A DNA stretch of 64,000 nt from Diphasiastrum complanatum (lineage: Eukaryota; Streptophyta; Lycopodiopsida; Lycopodiales; Lycopodiaceae). Made by a program: the position numbers and the translations under genes. Numbering within the stretch: the stretch's first letter is position 1; each line of letters opens with the position of its first letter. Where the stretch lies: assembly GCA_029204225.1 (NCBI GenBank), contig MU832223.1, forward strand, positions 17,640 through 81,639, read 5' to 3'. The notes below the pieces were generated by a model, which worked only from the letters and a program-made list of their open reading frames with translations, was not told where the DNA came from and did no database searches. Positions 37,422 through 49,399 of the stretch are shown here, in pieces.

Positions 37422-38444
37422 TCAAAGATGCTGAACTGGAGGAGCAGGTTGCCAAAACTTGCGTAATCGACTGCCATTTACTGGAGTATCAAATCGTTTT
37501 CCATACAAGTGCTCAAAAATTACTGCGCCATAGTTCAGGATTTCCTTCACTTTATATGGGCCTTCACCAGTAAACTTCAACTTACACTTGATCAGCTTGG
37601 TTGTGTACATCAATGCAAGATCTCCTGCTTTCAGATCTTTTTTGTGCAATCGACGATCGTGCCATGCCTTGCGGCGGGCTGTCTCTGCTGCTAAGGTATG
37701 AACTGCCATCAATCAGGTTTCACATAATTTGTGCAACGCTTCATGACAGAGTTGTAAAGACATATCATCATTGAATCGTTCCGTTGTTGCTATGCGTATT
37801 TTTAAAAAAAAAATTCAATTGGCATAACAGCCATGAACCAGTTGAAAAGGTGTTTGATTTGTACTATTTTTGTAAGCGGTTTTGAATGCCCGTAATGCTG
37901 CATACAGTTTATGTTCCCAATCAGACCGACTCGCTTCAATTGTCTTTGTCATAATGGTGCAGAGAATCTTATTGGAAGATTCAGCTTGGCCATTCCCTCT
38001 GGGATAATAGGGAGTACTAAATCTGTGTATAAAAAAAAAATCTTTCAGTACATACTTTATGGTTTGATTAACAAAGTGTGTACCCCGATCACTGACAATT
38101 TTGATCGGACATCCAAATCTAGTTATAATATTTTCATATAGAAACTTGGCCGTAGATTTCACATCAGCCATTTTGACAGCTTTGGCTTCAACCCACTTGG
38201 CAATATAATCAGTTGCGATGATAATGTATCGGGCCTGAGATCCTTGCGCAGCAGGATGAATAGGACCAACATAATCCAGTCCCCATTTTTCAAACAGTGC
38301 TTGCGATAAAACCAGATGTAAGGGTTCATAATTCTTTCGAGTAGGCCGTCGTGCTCGCTGGCAGACATCACATGTCTGAATAAAATTTTGTGTCCTTATG
38401 AAGCGTAGGCCACCAACATCCAGGTTGCAAAGGTTTGTGAACAA
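37422..38444 (-). pseudogene. Ty3/gypsy integrase, minus strand
   Basis: From 38444 downwards: CDVCQRARRPTRKNYEPLHL (end of the zinc finger), then the catalytic core with FEKWGLDYVGPIHPAAQG (first Asp), VSDRGTHFVNQTIKYV (second Asp) and YYPRGNGQAESSNKIL (Glu). All three catalytic residues survive. The core frame stops at 37815 at HGCYAN. The C-terminal domain continues in another frame at 37712-37422 (FTGEGPYKVKEIL, then NGSRLRKFW). The equivalent plus-strand domain at 4.2 kb ends in the same way, with NGSKLKKYYL. Confidence 0.88.
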
Positions 38445-40058
38445 TAATATCTATAGAGAAATGTCCTCCACCCATGCCATCATGTGAAAATATGATTAAA
38501 TCTGGTACTTCATGTGGTTTACACATCTTCGTAAAATATTATCTGCTCCATGACGATACAATTGTCCTGCAATTAATTGATAAGGTTGAGTCTTATAGAT
38601 CAATTTTCTTTTCTGTACTTTTGTCAAAGAGTCATTTGGCTGTCCTAGCATCAGGTACTTAACAATATCTGCCGCCCACTTAGGTACTGCTTCAACATAG
38701 AACAACGCAGCATCTGGCAGTTCATCATCCACTTCAGTATTAACTGGTGCGGATTCAATTCGCGAAACTTGATCGGCTAGATAATGTTGCTTTCCCTTTC
38801 GAACCACAATTCAAAAGTCAAATTCAGTCAATAATAATAACCATCTTACAATATGTCCAGTATTACATGTCTTGTTTACCAAGTAAAGTAACGGTTGATG
38901 ATCCATATAAAATGCAAAGTGCATTTCCATGAGGTAGTGACAAAATTTCCGAACAGAAAAAATCATGGCTAGCGCTTCACATTTTGTTGTTGGATAATTC
39001 TTCTCTGGATCTGTAAGCTGTCTGCTTGCAAATTGTATAGGATAATCCTTCTTATAGTCACTTGGCTGCATCAAAACTGATCCAATGGCGTATTTTGAGG
39101 CATTCGTATGAACATGAAACTCTAATGTCCAATCTGGAAAACGCAATATTGGTGCTGAAGTTAATGCTTTTTTTAACTTTTCAAAGGCTTCTAACGTCTC
39201 TACTGTCCAAATAGGAACAATAGTTAATTTGTATATAGGTCATGCTAAATCCGCAAAAAAGATAGTAAAAATTCGATAGTAGTTCGCATGACCCATAAAC
39301 ACATAAACTCCTCGAGTTGTTGCTGGCGGTGGCAATTCCACAATAACTTTGATCTTAGAATAATCGGTGGCAATACCATGTCTTGATATCACATGTCCAA
39401 GCACAACTCCGTGCGAAACCCATATCTGGCATTTTTTTGGATTTAGAGAAATGTGATATTTGCAGCATCTTTCAAATACTTTCTCCAATCGATCCAGGTG
39501 GTCTGTATCTGTACTATGAACTCTCAAGTCGTCCAAGTAAATTTCAAGGAATTTCTGTAGATAATCTTTAAAGGCAAATTGCATTACTCTTTGGAATGAA
39601 CTTGGTGCATTACAGAGTCCAAACGACATTACTTTGTAAGCATAGGTGCCCCATTCTGTTGCAAAAGCAGTTTTGTGACGATCGGCAGGTGCAATCTTAA
39701 CCTGGTTGTAACCACTAAATCCATCCAGGAAACTATAAGCTTCCGCTCCAGCAAGACGATCCAAAATGCTTTCGGTAAAAGGTAACGAAAAGTGATCCTT
39801 CCGTGTCACTTTATTCAATGCTTTGAGATTCACACAGATTCGCAATTTCTCCTTTTTCTTAGGAACAATGACAATCGATGAAATCCATTCGGTATGCTCG
39901 ATCTCATAAATGAAATCGACGTCAAGCAATCTCTGAAGTTCTTTCTTTATCAGATCTACCACATTAGGATTACATCGATAGAACTTTGTAACCTTTGGAA
40001 CTGCATTAGGTACTAAAGGTATGGTATGTTCAATCACTGATGTCGGAATACCCTTCAA
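38445..40058 (-). pseudogene. Ty3/gypsy reverse transcriptase and RNase H, minus strand
   Basis: RT (40058-39240) is nearly whole: EHTEWISSIVIVPKKKEKLR, VTRKDHFSLPFTESILDRL, YSFLDGFSGYNQVKIAPADR, MSFGLCNAPSSFQRVM and the catalytic IYLDDLRVHS. RNase H follows (39146-38811): YPIQFASRQLTDPEKNYPTT, MDHQPLLYLVNK. A linker with QHYLADQVSRI and an H2C2-type segment comes next (38807-38496). A stop precedes RT where the family has Trp (DCFA, stop, TYQDLKG at about 40070), and further stops separate RT from RNase H. The RT itself has no visible lesion. Confidence 0.88.
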
Positions 40059-40070
40059 ATCTTGATAAGT

Positions 40071-42391
40071 CTATGCAAAGCAATCTTGATACTTAATAAG
40101 TAACAAACAGAGTGCTTGATACTTTTCAGGAGTAAGTTGTGATCCCACTTGTACAATCTTTTCTGGTGCTCCTGGTTTGGCAAGATTCATTGGTTGTGTC
40201 CTAGGTGGGCCATTGTAAACCTCTTTAGATTCTGGCATGTGTTCTTCAGGTTCACGATGTGCTTTAGATAACATGATAACCACATCATCCAATGTATAAC
40301 GTTTAAAATGCTCTGGCATATCATGTTGGACTACATTTGCTTGTTCTTTTTCGAAAGGACTTGTCTTGGATCTTCGTTTAGCCTTCTTAGCAGGAATTGA
40401 TCGTGGAGGTGATGACTTTCAGGATGATAAATCTTTCTTCACAGGTGAAGACTTCCTAGACGATGATGTCTTGTTGGAAATCTGACTTGAAGAATCATTC
40501 TTGACTTTTCCTTTGCCTTTATCCAATAGAGGTGGCACTTCCTTTGAATAAATCTTTTGAGGGGGATTTTCCCATTTAAGAACCGTATTATAATGTTGGT
40601 TCATCAGGAACATTACGCACTCCAAATCTGGTTGGATCCATATGATGTAGAATCTGCTCATCCGTAAGTTCTGCATTGCCATCATAAGTTAAGACATGGC
40701 TCACTGGTATGAGATCATCCTCAATTGGATCTGGTATAGGTTCCGTTGATATCCAGGCTACATTTAGCACATTTAGTGAAAACATGATTGGCCTATCTAA
40801 TGTTCGATCTAATAAAGAAATTCGCTCAACTCTGATTGAATATCTTGTTGACACATATATCCTGCTGTACATTCAATTGTTGCAAGAGCTTCATTCCAAT
40901 TGATAGTATCCGTTTGAGAATCGTAGTGAGCTCCCAATTTTTTCTCTAGTCGATCACAAGTGTGATCCGTTGGTGATGAATCTTCATCCGCTTTTTGAAC
41001 CACTGGTTTAATAGTCCAAGTCATAGGATCAACTTTAACTGCACGTTCACGATTTTCAAAAGTGATTTATTTGGTACCCCAGTTATGAATTACTTGCGCA
41101 ACTTGTAACCATGGATGTCCTAAGAGAACTCGATAGACATTTGGTGCTTCTGGTAAGTCCATCACGACGAAAGTAATGACGAACTGTACTCCTACAATCC
41201 TGACATGTATATCTTTTACCATTCCTTGTGGACGAATTGTCGTTTGATCAGCTAGCTTAATAGCAAAAGTAACAGGCTTAATCTTTGTAAGGCCCCATTT
41301 TGTACATAGCTTTGTAGAAATCAGGTTAACTCCTGAACTGCCATCTATCACGGCTGCTTCTTTAGAAAATTGTCTATGTTGTATCGGCAGAGTGATATTC
41401 TTTTGTTCACTTTCCCAAGTGGCTCCAACATGGAGTACATCGTTAGATTCTTTAAATCCAGCACAAAAAAACGGCTCCTGATGAACTTCTGGTTCTTCTT
41501 GGGCTAACTTTTGCGCTAAGACTTCTTTTGCTTTTGGCACCAACTTTAGGAACTCTCCCAATGAAATATTGATCTTGCTAGACAAAATATTCATGAGTAA
41601 TTCTGTATGCGGTGCTTTTGATTCAGTCATATTGAAGAGTTCTTCGTGACGATGTAATTGATCATTCATATCCATACATAAATTTCTTGGAGGTTGCAAT
41701 GGTGAAGACCGAACTTCAGCTGTTACTTTAGCAGCTTCAAGTTCCTCTTCTTCGTGCAAATGTTTAATCCACTATCTCATATCCTGATATCTTCATTTTT
41801 CTGCATTAAGATTTGGATAGACTCCCTGTTGGTGTATCGTTCAATGGTATAGAATCAGCAGGTACTGGATCCACTATTGGTTCTTTTTTGCTTTTGTGCT
41901 CTGGTGACCACCATCAAGGGTGCACTTGGTTTATTCTGAGCTATTGATCCTTGCTTAATTGTTATCAAATTTACAGGTGCTGTAGCTGGTGGTGGCTTCG
42001 GTCTTGCTGGACAGTCTTTATAGCAATGCCCATATCCACAATCACAACAGAATGGTACAAATTTTTCTTTATTTGGGCATTTTGCAACTCTGTGATTTTC
42101 TCCACATGCAAAGCATCTAAGTGGTGCTCTGGCCCAATTTCTCGAGGCTTGTTGTTGAGCGGCAGCATAAATGGCATACTGTTCTGAAGATCCACCTTCC
42201 TGATAATTACCATAGCTCCATTGCTGAGCACTTCCGTAAGGTTCTGGTTCCATCAAATTGGCAGGAGGAGCAGAGTGTTTTGGTGGGGCAGGCAAAGCTA
42301 GACGTTCCGGGTATCCAAGAGTAGCTAGCACTTGGAAAGAGGCATGGATACTTGTATAAGTTAAGTCATTACTTTTCCACCCTCTAGTCAA
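40071..42391 (-). pseudogene. Ty3/gypsy gag nucleocapsid and protease, minus strand
   Basis: The right part (42391-41855) is a Gln/Tyr-rich end of gag followed by zinc knuckles: CFACGENHRVAKC and CCDCGYGHCYKDC, then basic VTRAQKQKR. The next frame (41759-41067) holds the retropepsin-like protease (AAVIDGSSGVNLIS, then YRVLLGHPWLQVAQVI). Between 41024 and 40071 is the linker to RT in four frame-shifted pieces, ending KYQDCFA. The 5' end of gag and any 5' LTR are cut off at 42391, where a plus-strand copia element begins. Confidence 0.82.
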
Positions 42392-42399
42392 GCTCTCAG

Positions 42400-44547
42400 T
42401 ACTTCAATTCATTCAAATAAAGGTTTACTTTGGCATTATAGACTTGGTCATTTAAATCATACTGTTGTACAATGAATGTCTAGACAATCTATTGTTCTTG
42501 ATCTCGACTATCCTTGTGAAAAGGTCGAGTTACCTGTCTGTCAAGACTGTCTAGTTGGTAAACAGACTAGGAAACCATTTAAGTCAAGCCATCAGCATGT
42601 TGCTAGAGGATTGCTAGATGTTGTACATTCAGATATTTGTGTCCCGATAAAAAATCCTTCGCTGAAGGACGCCAAATATTTTATAGCCTTTATTGACGAA
42701 TTCTCCAGAAGGACTATGGTGTACTTCATAAAGAAGAAATTAGAAGCCTTCAACTGCTTCATAATCTTCAAGGAGCATGCAAAAAAGGAGACTAGAAGGA
42801 CGATCAAGGCCCTAAGGTCAGACAACGGTGGAGAATATATCTCTGTTGAGTTTAAGGAGTACTGCCAAACCCAAGGCATTGAGCAGCAATTCATCACTCC
42901 TTACAGTCCTCAGTCTAAAGGCTTACTTGAGAGGAAGAACCATACTTTGGTTGAATTTGCTAAATGTATGCTATCGCATGCATCGTTACCCAAGAGATTC
43001 TGGCTGAAGCTGTCTCCACTGCAGCTTACATCTAGAACAGATGTTCGACCAAGGCCCTCTTAGACAAGACACCCCACGAGGTGTGGACAGGCTCTAAGCC
43101 TTCTTTGAAGAACCTAAGAGTGTTTGGGTGCATTGCCTACGCGCAGATCCCAAAGGACACAAGGAAGAAATTGGACTTCCAAGGTCTCAAGACCATCCTG
43201 GTTGGATATACTTCGTCTAATAACACTTACAAGCTATACGATCCTGATACCTAGCAATCTTGTATAGCCGGGATACAGTCTTTATCGAGGATCAGTTTGG
43301 CGACCTCAAAAGCAAGGATATTGCTCAAGAAGAATCTTCATCACCTGTTGTTGACACAACAGTCCGAGCTTCTGGCTTAGGCATATGTATTGTCGACCCA
43401 CTTCGAGACAACATATCAGACGAAGATGTTGTTGCTATCCAGCAAAAAGTTCCAGGAGCGGTTCATCAGTCGAATCCTCCCAAAAGATCAAGCCGAGTGC
43501 GCACACAACCCACAAGGTATACTCCTGAGTCTGCTTGTCTCTTAATGCAAGAACCGTTGACAGTCAAAGAGGCACTTAGCCAACCTGACTCCGAACTCTG
43601 GAGAGAAGCCATGGACAGAGAGTATTCCTCTCTGATCTCTAGGTGAAGCTCACTTCTATCTGAGAATTCAAATCCACAGAGATAGAGCAAATCGACTGAT
43701 TTACATCACTCAACAAAGGTATCTTCATAATGTTCTTAACAGATACAATTTGATGAATTGTAAATTAGCTCACTCACCAATGGATCTAGGACTGCATTTG
43801 TCAAAGGACCAATGTCCCCAAACCAAGCAAGAAGAGGAGCAAATGAGAGAGTATTTGTATTGATCGATACTAGGATCTCTCATGTATGCAATGGTCTGTA
43901 CAAGATCATATATCTCTTTTGCTGTTAGCTCACTCAGCCAATACATGGCTAATCCTGGCATTACCCATTGGAAGGCTCTTATTCGAGTTATGAGGTATAT
44001 TCGAGCTACTATGGACCAGTGCATCTGCTTTGGAGATGTCAACAACGACAATCTTCATCAACTCAGTGCTTATTCTGATGCAAGCTGGGGAGGAGATGCA
44101 GACAACCATAAGTCCACATCTGGATTTACATTCTTCTTTAACTACAGTCCTATTTCGTGGAACAGTTGTAAGAAAACCTTTATCGCACTTTCTTCTATTG
44201 AAGCAGAATACGTTGCTGCTTCTCAATCTATTAAGGAAACGTTTTGGTTGAGAAATTTGCTGTCAAACATCAATCTATATCAGTACAGCCCTACAATTTT
44301 GTTTTGTGATAACCAAAGTGCTATTGCCTTATCGGCCAACCCTAGATATCATTCTAGGAGTAAGCACATTGAGATCAGATATCACTACATCAGGGGCAAG
44401 GTTCTCGACAGAGAAGTGAGCTTAACGTACTGCAAAACGCAGGACATGGTTGCAGACATCTTCACGAAAGCACTCAATGTTAACGCACACAACAAATTTT
44501 GTGCATTGCTCAGTCTGAAGATCAAGGCATTCATGGATCCAGATTAA
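42400..44547 (+). pseudogene. Ty1/copia relic: integrase and RNase H, RT core deleted
   Basis: It begins in the pre-integrase region (LLWHYRLGHLNHT, then CQDCLVGKQTRKPFK). Integrase follows with HSDICVPI, FIDEFSRRTMVYF, LRSDNGGEYIS and an intact QSKGLLERKN Glu region, to about 43240. The linker and RT start (WREAMDREYSSLIS) end at 43646. The next codons are already the RT end (EAHFYLRIQI), so about the whole RT palm including YVDD is missing. RNase H is well preserved (SDASWGGDADNHKSTSGF, IEAEYVAASQSIKETFWLRN, CDNQSAIALSANPRYHSRSK, MVADIFTKAL) and ends FMDPD with the stop at 44545-44547. A stop at 43861 also interrupts it. Confidence 0.87.
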
Positions 44548-44554
44548 GTGGGGG

Positions 44555-45692
44555 TGTTGGATTTATTTCCTCTACTCTCCTTAAATCCCATTTTAATCTG
44601 CCTCCATTCATGCTGCATATTTACTAACGTTGTCGCGCAGTCTGCATATTTACACACAAATTTGCACAGATGAAGAAAAGGCGAATGAATCGTGACACTG
44701 TGTTTTTACACACGTTATGGTGACAGGCAAAAAGGGGACACTATCTTACAGAATGCCAAAGGTGACCTAAAAGCAAAGGCACCCTGTAAATCTAATCCTA
44801 AGGCTACTCATAAGAGTGTCGCACTTTTTGCATTGTCATCACCAACAATCACCTCATCATTGACTGACGTCACACCCTTTTCACCCTCACCCCATGCAGC
44901 TGCGCTAATAGACTAGACAACGACTACAGCCATCCACGATCTCTTACATACAGCACATTCACTTTGTACTTTCCACATCTGCACACTTGTAATATAATGT
45001 ATATATACTGGATACCATTTGGGTATTCAGGTTAGTGACGTGAACGAGGTTGTGAATGAGACGAAGTAGATGCCTTGCGCATTGATTCTTTATTGTCAAC
45101 AATAAGGTTTTATTCTTTTACAGATTGTATAAGCTTCATACAACACGCGGTTTCGTCCGCTATTGTCTTGTGCTCTACTGCATTATTGACATGTATACAT
45201 GATATACTTAATCTGATACAGTTCTTTGTTCTAAATTTAGATCTATGTTAATATTGCTATGCTTATCATTCATTCTGTCTGATCTTTCTAGTTGTTCTTT
45301 CTGGTAATAAACGACTAACATTTGGTCTTGTCTTTCGCGAATCATTCGCAACTAATTATCATTCAAGCACCGTCTAGTTCTTCGCGAATCATTCGCGACG
45401 AATAGTTTGTCTTACTATTCGCGACAAACCATTCTTCTTGAGCTTCATTCATTTATTAAAGTTTGGCTACATAATCAAGAATGACTATGATTTCCATCAC
45501 TACCATTTTTTGTTCGTTTTGATAGGCATAGTCATGTTTACGGAGAGAGTTATATAGCTCGTTCCACTGCGCACGAACATTTTCTGTTTGAGTTCATTTC
45601 TCGTTCGTGTTCGTCTTACCTCTTTGAGCTTATTTTTCGTTTCTAACATACGACACCTTTTCTCAACTCGTTCATCTCCCTCTCTCCCAACA
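44555..45692 (+). mobile_element. Probable 3' LTR of the copia relic
   Basis: After the RNase H stop a short purine tract (AAGTGGGGG) is followed by TGTTGGATTT. CCAACA at 45687-45692 gives matching TGTTGG/CCAACA ends, about 1.14 kb apart. A TATA-like ATGTATATATACTGG lies near 44998, followed by a candidate transcribed region. TTCGCGAATCATTCGC occurs twice (45334 and 45381) with an inverted partner downstream. No 5' LTR of this copy is present, so the right end is inferred from the palindromic termini only. Confidence 0.5.
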
Positions 45693-45693
45693 G

Positions 45694-45876
45694 TGTGGAC
45701 TCGGATTTGTGTCTATGATTTATGTTTTAGATTATCGATGCTTCTTGTGTGTCAAATTGCCAATCTAGATCAAGATTTGTTGTCTAGTTTTTTGATGCAA
45801 TGATTAAGCAAGTAGCTAATCACTCTTGTGGATCTTCTAAGATCCATTATACTCTAAAAAGTATTGTACTTTCACA
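45694..45876 (+). mobile_element. Short solo LTR of a copia family, 183 bp
   Basis: The segment from TGTGGACTCGG to CTTTCACA is a close match along its whole length to 62335-62520, which is followed by a primer-binding site. The ends TGTG...CACA are therefore those of a short LTR. Here no primer-binding site follows, and a different copia relic starts about 30 bp later. No clear target duplication is visible. Confidence 0.68.
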
Positions 45877-45904
45877 CATAAAAAATTAGGACACTTGAAT
45901 CATA

Positions 45905-46985
45905 CATTTGTTTCATACATCAAAGTTTGGACAGGCTCCAAACCTTCATTATCAAACTTACAAGTTTTTGGATGTATCGCTTATGCACAAATTTTGCATG
46001 ATCTCAAGAAGAAGATAGACTTCTAGAATATCAAATCTATTTTCATCAGTTACACTACCTCAGATCAAGCTTATAACTTGTATGATCTTGTCGAGTTGGA
46101 CTCTCCCCAATTATCGAACTTTCCAGTTCCAAAGTCGACTATTCCTATTGAAAGTCCTAGCTTGTCTACTCCCAACGAACAACTTATTAACAATAAATTT
46201 GAAGATGATGATGTTGTAGTTCAACAACTACAACATCAGTGAAGATAATGAACTTTGCTCATCACCCAGAAGATCGACAAGAGAAAGCAGACCACCTATT
46301 AGGTATATCAACTTACCTTGTTCAAGATTGACGACTGTCGAAGAGGCACTCCGTCAACCCGATTCTGATTTCTGGAAAGAGGCTATGAATAAAGAGTATT
46401 CATCTCTTATCAAAAACCAGATTTGGACTATTGTTGATTTATCTGCCAGCGGAAATGTAGTTGAATGCAAATGGATATTCAAAATCAAGCACAAGATAGA
46501 TGGAAGTATCAATCGAAGAAAGGCTCAACTTGTCACTAGAGGATTTTCTCAGGTACACAATGTCGCCATTGAGACCTTCAGTCCAGTAGTTAAACATTCT
46601 TCGATCAGACTTCCATTGTCATTTGCTATTGTAGCAAATTTGGAAATACATCAAATGGATGTACAAACAACATATTTTAATGGAGTTATCGAAGAAGAGA
46701 TTTACATGGTGCAACCCGAAGGTAAACACAATCATATGTGTAAACTCCATACAACACTTTATGGCTTGAAGCAATATGCTCGAGCATGGTTTCAAAGAAT
46801 TATTACTTTTCTTATCGATCACGGCTATAAACCAAGCTAGTGCTATAAACTTCAAGTTAGTGCAGCATTCTTTTATTATCATCACTATGTATGTGGACGA
46901 CACATCGCTTTTTAGCAACAATATCGATCTGATAAAAGAAGCTAAGACAATACTATCTTCCAAATTTGACATGCCATTACTGTCT
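45905..46985 (+). pseudogene. Ty1/copia integrase end and RT, truncated at a microsatellite
   Basis: The translation starts within VWTGSKPSLSNLQVFGCIAY (end of integrase), a linker with STPNEQLIN and DDDVVVQQLQH, then RT 46328-46840: FWKEAMNKEYSSLIKNQIW, CKWIFKIKHKIDGSINRRKA, ETFSPVVKHSSIRLPLS, MDVQTTYFNGVIEEEIYMVQ and LYGLKQYARAWFQR. A stop and frameshift near 46840 precede the catalytic MYVDDTSLFSNN at about 46890. Homology ends near 46985, just before a CACATA-type microsatellite, so the 3' third is lost. It is the same family as the relics at 23.7 and 42.4 kb, and the only one of the three that keeps the YVDD box. Confidence 0.82.
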
Positions 46986-46994
46986 AGGTATGCG

Positions 46995-47312
46995 AATCCA
47001 AAGAGGCACATATGCATACACAAATATACAATACACATGCACATACACATATACATATATACACATGCACATACATATATATGTACACATACATACATAT
47101 ACACATAAACATACCACACACATATACATACACGTATATTCACATACACACACATACATATACACATAAACACATATGCATGTAGATAAACATAAACATA
47201 TATATGCACACATACACATACAAATGCACACACATACATACAAATACACACACATATATACACATACAATCATACAAATGCACACGCACATGCACACACA
47301 CACACAACAACA
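46995..47312 (+). repeat. Degenerate CACATA/ACATAC microsatellite
   Basis: About 320 bp of CA-TA alternating units, ending in a pure CACACA stretch. Long Cys/Val/Tyr- or His/Thr-rich open frames on both strands here are repeat artefacts. Confidence 0.93.
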
Positions 47313-47317
47313 CCCGC

Positions 47318-47850
47318 CGCGATTTGCGACGTGAATCACGAGCTTAATTTTTTTTAAATTCGTCGCGGACGTCGGAAAAACATGTCACTATAAGGTCGTC
47401 GGAATCCGACGATTTTAAAACACATCGCAGTCCGACAGGCACAACGTGCCGGACACCACAAAACAAAATTTCGGTGACGGGAATAGGTGCTGACTTGAAC
47501 GTCGCAATGCGACGTCTGACGTGGACGTCGCAATGCAACGTCCTATGTGGACGTCGGATTGCGATGTCCAAAGACGTCGCAAACGCTCTGACGTGGCTGT
47601 CGGAATGCGATGTCCTGGAATTTAGTCGGATTCTGATGTCTGTAAACACAGAATGATGCCAAAATTTCACCGACGGATGTCCGACGCTCATCCGACGTCC
47701 ATCCGACGTATCCTTGGACATGGATTCCGATGTCCATTAAAGTTGTTGGAGTCCGACGTCTGTTAACAGAATGATCAAAAAATATGTCCGACGTGTGTCC
47801 GACGTCTACCTGACGTCTATCCGACACATTAGGATGTCAGATTTTGACGT
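47318..47850. repeat. CACTA-like subterminal array of CGACGTC motifs
   Basis: GACGTC, GCGACG and CGTCGGA-type motifs recur many times in both orientations (GACGTGGACGTCGCAATG, TCCGACGTCCATCCGACGTA). A CACTATAAGG sits at 47386. Dense short GC-rich motifs in AT-rich DNA are typical of CACTA subterminal regions, where TnpA binds. The TnpA-like gene at 48.5-49.4 kb points towards this array. The terminal inverted repeat itself was not resolved. Confidence 0.55.
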
Positions 47851-48519
47851 CCCAAATTAGGTAAAAATAAATAAAAAAATGCGTAAAAAAGCGCGCGCAT
47901 TTTTCTCGGGCTGTTCTTGGAGTTGAGTTCTTGGAGAAGCGATGTTCGTGAATTGTTTGAGTTGCATTCAACATTTGGATCAAACAACAAACTAAGCATG
48001 AGGTACTTTTCATTCTTAAACTACTTTTCATTTTATATTTTATTGCATTACTTCATGTTCATTATGAATGACAATACCTTATTGCATTGCTTTGTGCACA
48101 TCATAAATTTCATTTAGATTTTTAGATATAATAATGATAGTTGTTTTGAAATCCAACATTGTTTAGTTGATTATTACGTCAATCCACATCCCTAAATTTG
48201 ACATTGCAATTTTTGAAAAAAAAACCATTGCACATATAAAAGCAATGGCAATATAACGCGATCATTTGCAAGAATAATATTTTTCATAATATGGATTAAT
48301 GTATTACAAAATTGGTGCTTTAATGTCGCACGAGTCTTTCTAGGTCTAATATCAACTAAAACTTATAACTTAATCTACAAGTCGTCATCATGATGTCCAG
48401 TCTACATGAACACAAGCAAATAAACTACATTAATATTCAATGCTTGATCGTATTAAATTAAATAAAATTGACGTCGAAATACAAACCACATTAGTATAAA
48501 TTCAAAAACTAGTACTTAC
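47851..48519. other. AT-rich non-coding region
   Basis: No gene recognised. If the CACTA interpretation is right, this is the 3' part of the element between the TnpA-like gene and the subterminal array, and should hold the gene's last exon or exons and polyadenylation site. Confidence 0.4.
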
Positions 48520-49393
48520 ATTTGGAGGATGACCTTCGCTCTTTAGTTTGTCGACTAATGCGTCGTACGATTCTCTGAAGGCAAATTCATACTCCTCCTT
48601 AGTTGGCAGACGTCCATAGTCCGCTAACTATCCATGCATTCAATTGAAGTTGAAATTAATTTAGGGCTACGTTGAAGAAGCTAGTCATAATGCATATTAA
48701 ATATTAAACGCATATAAAATCAAAGATAAACTATAAGAGTAGTGTAAGTTCACTTACCATACTTGCTTGCAATCCCGTCTTTCCACTCGAGCCCAACCTA
48801 TGATTGCCTATCCCATGCATCCTAGCAGCCGCAACATCTTTCTGAATCTTGTATTTATCTGGTGTTCGTTCATCCACTTTTACACGATTCCAATAACTTC
48901 TTGAACACCAGGAAGGCTTGGATTGCCCCTCCCTATAAGCTCGTCGTGCCATATCACGACGATGCCTAATCCATAAGCTCATATGCTTATGAATTTCCTT
49001 CTCCTCGAATTCCTCTTCTTGTTGGAATTCGTCACGAAGGGTACCAATAACCTGTCGTTTATCGGCGGCAGGTTGTTCGGACCATTTACTACATAATCTG
49101 TCGCCAAAATGACGTTGGCATAAAGAATAGAGTCGGTCCAAAACCACCCGTCCTTTTCTATTGGCAATTATATTGCCTTGAGGATCTATATCATAATAAG
49201 GATTTGTAGATGACTCTTCGGTGGGGGCGGGAGCCGCGGTATCTTGTGAGGGACCACCCTCATTTTGGCTAAGCATATTTTGCAGTTGTGTTCTTTGCTC
49301 GGGAGTTAATGATTCATATAAATTTTTTACAAAGTCTCCCGAGCTTTCACCACTGCCTGACCCGACATGATTACTACATTTATAAACATACAA
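48520..49393 (-). CDS. CACTA TnpA-like protein (plant transposase, Transposase_24-like)
   Basis: Two exons on the minus strand fit together in phase 0: 49393-48758, with donor ATG|GTAAGTG, and 48627-48520, with acceptor ATAG before TTAGCGGAC and donor AAT|GTAAGT. The protein has an N-terminal Ser/Gly region, LYESLTPEQRTQLQNMLSQN, an acidic stretch, FQQEEEFEEKEIHKHMSLWI, RAYREGQSKPSW, then KVDERTPDKYKIQKDVAAAR, a GNHRLGSSGK motif and, in exon 2, YGRLPTKEEYEFAFRESYDA. The basic W/R-rich block followed by an H-x-GS motif resembles plant Ptta/En-Spm (TnpA) proteins, which bind subterminal repeats in the nucleus. No stop or frameshift lies inside either exon. The true start is uncertain: an AG acceptor just upstream of a Ser-Asn-His stretch near 49376 could mean a further 5' exon. 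A 3' exon is expected below 48514 but was not found. Confidence 0.6.
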
Positions 49394-49399
49394 TACATT

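Noticed and set aside
46995-47312. Regularly repeated units that could suggest a CRISPR-like array
   Set aside because: Units are simple CA/TA repeats without unique spacers, and the DNA is eukaryotic.
46619-47339. Open frames rich in Cys, Val and Tyr or His and Thr
   Set aside because: Artefacts of the CACATA microsatellite; the part above 46985 has no homology.
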